DNA from: Larix kaempferi
Taxonomy: Eukaryota; Streptophyta; Pinopsida; Pinales; Pinaceae
DNA: 64,000 nucleotides
Direction: 5' to 3'
Assembly: GCA_027924585.1 (NCBI GenBank)
Contig: BSBM01001387.1
Coordinates: 868,001-932,000 of the forward strand
Shown: positions 58,103-64,000 of the stretch, piece after piece
Numbering within the stretch: the first letter of the stretch is position 1
How the letters are laid out: each line of letters starts with the position of its first letter
The notes under the pieces: generated by a model
Seen by the model: the letters and a program-made list of their open reading frames with translations, nothing else
Told to the model about the DNA's origin: nothing
Databases searched by the model: none
Made by a program: the position numbers and the translations under genes

Positions 58103-61100
58103 TGTTATCACCCAAACTGTAGTTACCCCTATCGATGCATCCACTCATGGATGGCAATAGGGAAGGACAACTCGAAAGGTGCAACCACGATCACCTCGAC
58201 CTCCAATATATGGTTGTCACGCCAATCGAGGCAACCTTCACTTTATGTTATCTAGCCCAGACAACAAAGGGGGAGACCCGATCTACTCCCGACAGGAGAG
58301 ATCAAAACCAAGACACCAAATCAAGTTAATTCTAAGTGAAGTAAGGTGTATGGTTTATCCTAGACCTTAGGATGAAGTCACAAGGCAAGTGAGGGGTTCA
58401 ATGAGTATAGCTTTGGTTCATTGTTGATGTGAGAGTGACTTATAATAATTAAAGATAAGATCCGGGATTATAGTACTAGTCAATGTGAGCAAAATCCAAT
58501 GCCTTGGGAACCGTGTCCAATGCAGGGTAGGTTAGGGGTTGAATTGGGGCTAACTAGTACAAGTGACAAGCTTGATCATGATACATGATGGCATCAAGGG
58601 TTCAGTTCACCACACTAAGGTCAAACCACAAGTTAATCCAACAATCTAGGAAAGTCGAATTGACTTGGAGAGAAACCAGTGCCTTGGGAATTGGGATAAT
58701 GGAGTCAAAGTAAGGTTAGCTTGTGGTTAAGGACTCCTATTGCATGAAACAAGTGGGCAATTAAAGTCTTGATGGATGAATAGGTCTAGATCTAGGTTTG
58801 ACCTAGGTGGACCACAATCCCTTAAAACAAGGAATGCTATCCCCAAGGCAATATTTGACAAAGTGACCTACTAGACCTACGTTTTGAATTATTCCCGTTC
58901 CAAATCCACTGAAATCTCAAGTACCCACGTCCTAGAAGTGGGACAACTCCCTTCTCCAAGGTGGTGCGACTTTACCCAAGGAGGCTAAAATGTGGGTTAA
59001 GTGGGTCAAGACAAGTCCGATGGCATCCAAACTTTAGATCCAGGTAGGTTAATCAAGTAGGAGTGTGGATCTACAATTTCAAGGCAATCCGACGGCTAGA
59101 TCTTACTAGATCTGAGTTTAAAGATACCAAGTGGTCCAAAATGGGGATGAAATCCCTTAAAATGTGGAATCGGGCCCACAAGGTAGAAATCAGAAAAGTG
59201 ACAATCTGGGGGTAGGTTATCGGATGTGTACATCATGAATCAAGCGGGATCTCACCTACACACATACTAGATCTAGATCAACTCACCCTCACCAAGAAGT
59301 GCGCCCTTGCTTGGAAAAGCTAGGTTGGCTTGGGAAGAGGGTCAAATGGAAGACAATCCTCACCAAACTATAGATCTGGGATGCCGTGAATACTATAGAG
59401 GTGGGTTTTCAATATCTTACCCAAGAAGCCACTAGATCTTAGTAGATCTGAGAAAATGTAAAATGAGGGTTTTGAAGAAATTAGGGTTTTATCAATTTAT
59501 GAGCTATGTCAATGGATTGGATCAAGATAAGAGAAACAAACCTGTGGATCTTATCTGGGTAACCTTGTAGATGCCTTGATGATGATGATCTATGCAAACC
59601 CGATCAATTTGAGAAGCTTTGAGGTAGTTTTCTATGCAATCGATTAAGTCCAAGAAGCCAATGTGCCCTCTCTCCTGCACAACAAACGTCAACAATATCA
59701 GATTTGATGTAATCAAGAGATAAGACTAATGCCACAAGAGAAGTAACAGAAAGATAACATAGATCACAATGATGCTAATGATAACCCCCTGATACAAGCA
59801 AATGCCAAGAAAGTCGATTTGAAGAAGCCTTGCAAAATCGCCCTTGTTGAAGTCGCCCTCCTGTAGACAAGACAATGATTTCCAAAATAGATAGATCTTA
59901 CCACAAATTCCAAATGCTAGGTTGCAATAGACTTTCCAATCACCATCTAAGAACACCAGATGCAAAGGAGACCACAAGAATTTCCACAAGAAAGTTTTTC
60001 TATACAAATAATCCAAGAGCCAAAGACCCCTTACAATGAGAAGCTCTCTCCTTTAAATAGGAAGGAGAGACATCAAAATCCTAACCACTTTTTGAATGAG
60101 TGGCTAAGATTAAAAGATACAAATGTCTAATCAATGGTTGAGATGAGCTCAACAATAAAATACATGGATCACTAATAAAATATAATATGAGTGGGAAAAA
60201 TCGCCCTAGAAGAGGGGAATCCCACCAAATCATGATGACAAAATACAATAGGAAGCTTATGGTGGGTCCAAGGGGTAATTTTAGCCGCCCTTGGTCAATC
60301 CCCATAGCACAATAATTATAAAATAATCATCAATATACCAAATTGTGCATCCATGGTCAAATCATAGGCCTCAAAAGACCTCAGAAATCATCAGAAAGTG
60401 CCATAAGTGATGGATACGGGCCCCGATGAAGCTGAAACTGCTGGAGGAGGTGTGGAAGACATCAATCCATCATCACTGATCATCCCATGCCAAGACATTG
60501 CCTCAGTATCCCAAATCGATTTCCTCAATAGCCATTTCTACCAATCCTAAAATGCCTCGAGAAGCGTGAAACTACCCCAAACTGCCTCCTGGAGTGCCTG
60601 CGCTGTCAAGGTTAGGGCACTAGTGTGTCCGGGAGGGGGGTAATATGGTAAAAACAAGTGGTTGGACCACCCCCTCCAAGCACAACGCCCTAGGTCAACT
60701 GGATAAAAAATCACCTCTGCTCTGACAGGGTCTCCGATAGACCAAAACTGCACTGGGATAGCCTACTGAGGCTCAATCATCACTGTAAGTGCTCGGAACT
60801 AAAAACAGACTGTCTCATTGGAGTCAGAAGGTCCAAATCCATCCAAGATGTGTACTCATACACCATATGAGTCTCTGCATGACCAATATATATATCCAAT
60901 ATACCGGAACAGGGCAAATAATAATAATATGTAAATGATCAAATACTATTGTAAACCATGAATCATCATCATAACCCTGTAGCTGCTGCATAGAATCATC
61001 ATATACATGTACATAGACCATATATCATCTATCCATATCATCATAAGGTCCAACCATCTCATGTCCTATGGTTGACTTTGGTCAAACTAGGTTTGACCAA

Positions 61101-62660
61101 GTCAACATGACCCAATATAACTCGGACCATCATCGGAAGCTCCTGCAAAGTGTCAAAGGTTAATGCATGCTCTACAACTTATTCAAATAACAATTATAAC
61201 ACAAAGTAATCATTACTGGCGATCTAAATCCAAACATATAATGTCATTAATTATTATTATTACTCAGACTAGACTTTCAAGATCATACTCACTTCATAGC
61301 TGTGATCAATTTGTTAGTGAAGGGTGAGGGCTAAAATAACTAGCTAGGCTAAGGGATGACTTAACTGACTTAACTTTGTGACACTTTGGCAAAGGGAAAG
61401 GAAATACACACCATAGTATATACTGAATGAGCAACAACATAGGGAATGGCGGTGTCTCACAAATGGATGAGTTGTTCAAAGAGGCTTTATTCACCTTTAA
61501 CAGATGCGCACAATCCATAATACAAATAAGGCCAGCAATTGTTTTGATATAGCATTTAAGTTCCATTGCTTTTTGGGCCTGAAGTTTCCATAGCCTTGGT
61601 CTATGTGTGTTTATAAACACATTGCATGGATTTACATTTATTTTAGGCTTTCTGCTGCAGGTGTGTTTTAAAGGCACTTGTTTACCTGAGCACTTCTAAG
61701 TGTGTCATGGACAGCTTGTTTACCTAGGTATTTACATTTCCAAAAGATATAACATTTTATTTTCATGGCCATTTTCATTTGGCATGCCTTTCATTCATGT
61801 GTGTTTAGAAACACCTTGCATGAATGGGCTTTTCATACAAGATATAGCATTTCATTTTTTCCAGACTTTGTATTCATGGCAGCACTAAAAGTTTCAGATT
61901 TAGCCAACACAACTTTAGTGACTAGGGGGAATTCACAAGGAACTCCAACTCACCATAGGCAAGTTTTGTCATCAACTCAGAGCCAAGACACAATAAACAG
62001 GGAAGCTCATCCAATACAGAGGCTACAGTGGGGAAACGATCCTCCATGTCACTAGTCAAGTAGTAAGTCAGGGTGATACACTAAAAGGTAGGCAATGGAT
62101 GGATGAAGACAATGAATAATGGAGCCGACACTAGCAAGCCAAGGTATGCTAGAATGATCACCTCTATTCTCCCTAAGGAGGGTAAAACCAATGAGTATGA
62201 ATAGTGAACTTCTAAGTCTGAGTAGGGACAATATAATATATATAATAAGATCAACCAGGCCCACATATCTATATGATCGTCAGATCATGACACTAAGTGC
62301 TAAGACATGCTATAAGAATAAGTATAAAAGCAATATAACCATAACACAATGATATACCTGCTGAGTCATATACCTGAATGCTCATCAACCTGTACCATCA
62401 TCTGTCCTCTGAAACTGCTACTGTAAATCTGGGCACTACTGACTGCTCTATACCAATGGTATAATGGCTACATTGGTCATCTCTCTGAGTGTCCTGAGAC
62501 TCAGTCATGGCATGGGGAATATACACTGTTGTCCACAATCTGATAGTGATCCAATATAGATGCTCATCTCAGCATCTCAAATGTAAGGGAACTGGCTGAA
62601 TAGTGTACTGGCATCAGAAAAATAATGTATGGTAGCCCGGCTACTATATATGTGATAACA
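58103..62660 (-). mobile_element. TGTTATCAC-family unit G (4558 bp), antisense, nested in F
   Basis: Flanked by AGACC at 58098-58102 and 62661-62665, a perfect duplication. Read on minus, it starts TGTTATCACATATATAGTAG at 62660 and ends GGGTGATAACA at 58103, with GTAG at position 17-20 from both ends. The minus TATA-like box is at 60050-60059. Its start is nearly the same as K's, so G and K form a subgroup apart from E and F. Confidence 0.92.
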
Positions 62661-63323
62661 AGACCAAATTTGGTGGGCATCTGATTTCATTTACCCCCTG
62701 ATCTAAGGAATTGGGCCTCTCCAAGGGAGGTCGCACTTGTGGGTACGTGGGCGTTTTCCAGATCTATAATGTGGGTATTGCTTGTTCCTCATCAAATCCA
62801 TAGATCCATTGAGTAGCAACCCTTCTAGTGCCATTTCATCTTGATCTTCACCTTGTGGGCCCCATTTGACCATTTTTCATTTTTTAAGGGTGGGCCCCAC
62901 TTAGCTCTTTCTATTTGGCATTATATCTATCTAGATCTACTAACCTAAACTCATAAGTGGCTTAATCTTTCCTTGGTTGAACGTTTGTCCATCTTATAAG
63001 CCTCTTCAACCAAGCCCTAACTCCTTGGGTCCACTTATCCATCCTAGATCTAGATCCATTCACTCTTGATCTTCTCCTATTTCACTTTCACATTTCCCTA
63101 GGAGGTCCTGAGTAGGTTTGATAGCCTTCATTGGTTAGCTAGGGTCTCCCCCTTGGTCTTACTTAGGCTAGATCTAAAGTGAAGAGTGCCTTGGTTAGCG
63201 TGACAACCAATTGCATTGGGAACCGTGGCATCTTTTGGGTCACCTCTTTAGTTGTCCAACGCCTCTACCATCTTGGATAGGATCACCTTTTGGGACAACT
63301 ACAAGTTGTGTGATAACAGGTCC

Positions 63324-64000
63324 TAAGACCTAAAATGCAGTGGTTAAATGTATGCTAGATCCAAAGACTGTTGGCCATGATTAAATGTAATGATTAATAC
63401 CTCACAGAGCCTACGGGTTGGGGTGTGAGATGGAGTAAGGGACATTTAATTCTAAGTGTCCCCTAGAACCTCAAGTTACAGTCAGTTGTGCACCTAGTTA
63501 CGACGGTTCTAGCAAAGATCCTCACGGAGCTGGATTCAACTTGGATGTGAGTTGTAGACATTTGCCAAGGTTGAATAAGCACCTCTCTAAACAACTCATT
63601 CCATTTGTGAGACACTGCCATTCCCTGTGTGTTTACTATCCAACATATGCCTAAGTGTGTATTCCTTTTCCCTTATCCAAAGTATCACAGTGTTGAGTCA
63701 GGAAAGTCATTCCCTTATCCTAGCCTTGCATTTTTCTCCCTCACCCATTGCTAGCAAAATGGTCACGTCCATGAAGTGAGTATATTCTTGAGGTTCTGTT
63801 TTGAGTAGTTGATTGTTTCTACTTATATTAGATATAATTATTGCTTAACTGTTAGCGAAATTATACTTCATGCTTTGAGTCTTTCTACTAGAATGATTAA
63901 AAGAGAATACTTTATCCATTTGCACTTGCAGCATCAAGCATTTTAAACCTAGGTCATATTTTGATCAGTCTTGACCTCGTCAGACCCAGTTTGACCAAGT
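63324..64000 (+). mobile_element. TGTTATCAC-family unit E, right part, running off the window
   Basis: After F's right GGTCC the text continues E exactly where 54600 stopped, as judged from F's own interior: 'gcagtggttaaat(g)tatgcta(g/a)atccaaagactg' at 63340 matches 55735. It ends in the 'gtttgaccaagt' motif at the window edge. Confidence 0.88.

Larger units (their letters stand above)
54601..63318 (+). mobile_element. TGTTATCAC-family unit F, nested in E and carrying G
   Basis: It starts TATTATCAC (the expected G is A) and ends TTGTGTGATAACA. It is flanked by GGTCC at 54596-54600 and 63319-63323, a perfect 5-bp duplication. Without G it is about 4.15 kb, close to K's 4.21 kb. Family landmarks are in order (TATA-like 57429-57437). 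No protein domain is found; the ORFs at 54635-54973, 56934-57149 and similar are not conserved between copies. Confidence 0.9.

Noticed and set aside
1-64000. A prokaryote-style gene system, tRNA or rRNA genes
   Set aside because: None seen by eye; all coding similarity is to plant retroelements or the single spliced gene tail. A tRNA scan would be decisive but was not run.

Overview
This 64 kb window looks like nuclear DNA of a seed plant with a large, repeat-rich genome. The evidence is: layered LTR retrotransposons of plant type (Ty1/copia including a Sirevirus-like element, Ty3/gypsy chromovirus fragments), LINE remains, very long LTRs, and one short spliced gene tail. Degenerate elements, visible LTR divergence and slow-looking removal fit a gymnosperm best, but that is inference. 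No rRNA, tRNA, CRISPR array or prokaryotic gene was found.

Left third (1-10.2 kb): repeats of two long-LTR families (called J and TGTTATCAC here), one interrupted by a 5'-truncated chromovirus on the minus strand (3652-6411), plus a probable hAT-like non-autonomous element (about 7862-9057).

Nest 1 (10154-30206): copia element A has a perfect 5-bp duplication, GTTAC. Its 5' LTR was hit by Sirevirus-like element B (10625-24708). B's reverse transcriptase was in turn hit by antisense, gag-only element C (16603-21411, duplication TCAGA). A has lost its reverse-transcriptase core. B is littered with stops and frameshifts. C has no integrase or reverse transcriptase.

Middle (30.2-47.5 kb): more J sequence, a second minus-strand chromovirus tail (to 34473), and three minus-strand exons with matching splice phases that form the 3' end of a host gene (36262-37154), the only non-transposon gene seen. 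These are followed by LINE tails interrupted by a 4.2-kb LTR unit (K, 39224-43433, duplication GAACC/GAACT), a degenerate ~165-bp tandem array, and a gypsy-type gag fragment.

Nest 2 (47.5-64 kb): another TGTTATCAC copy on the minus strand (I), then A-family copia element D. D is cut by E, E by F, and F by antisense G. E, F, G, H, I and K belong to one family of 4.2-4.6-kb units with no recognisable protein. Their ends carry a bipartite inverted motif (TGTTATCAC, 7 bases, GTAG) and they make 5-bp target duplications. This family is the strongest candidate for something undescribed: giant solo LTRs, or a non-coding element with LTR-like ends. Several copies share a central TATA-like box and exon-like blocks with splice signals.

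No gene cassette here works as a cellular pathway. The window records serial transposon insertion around the end of one host gene.
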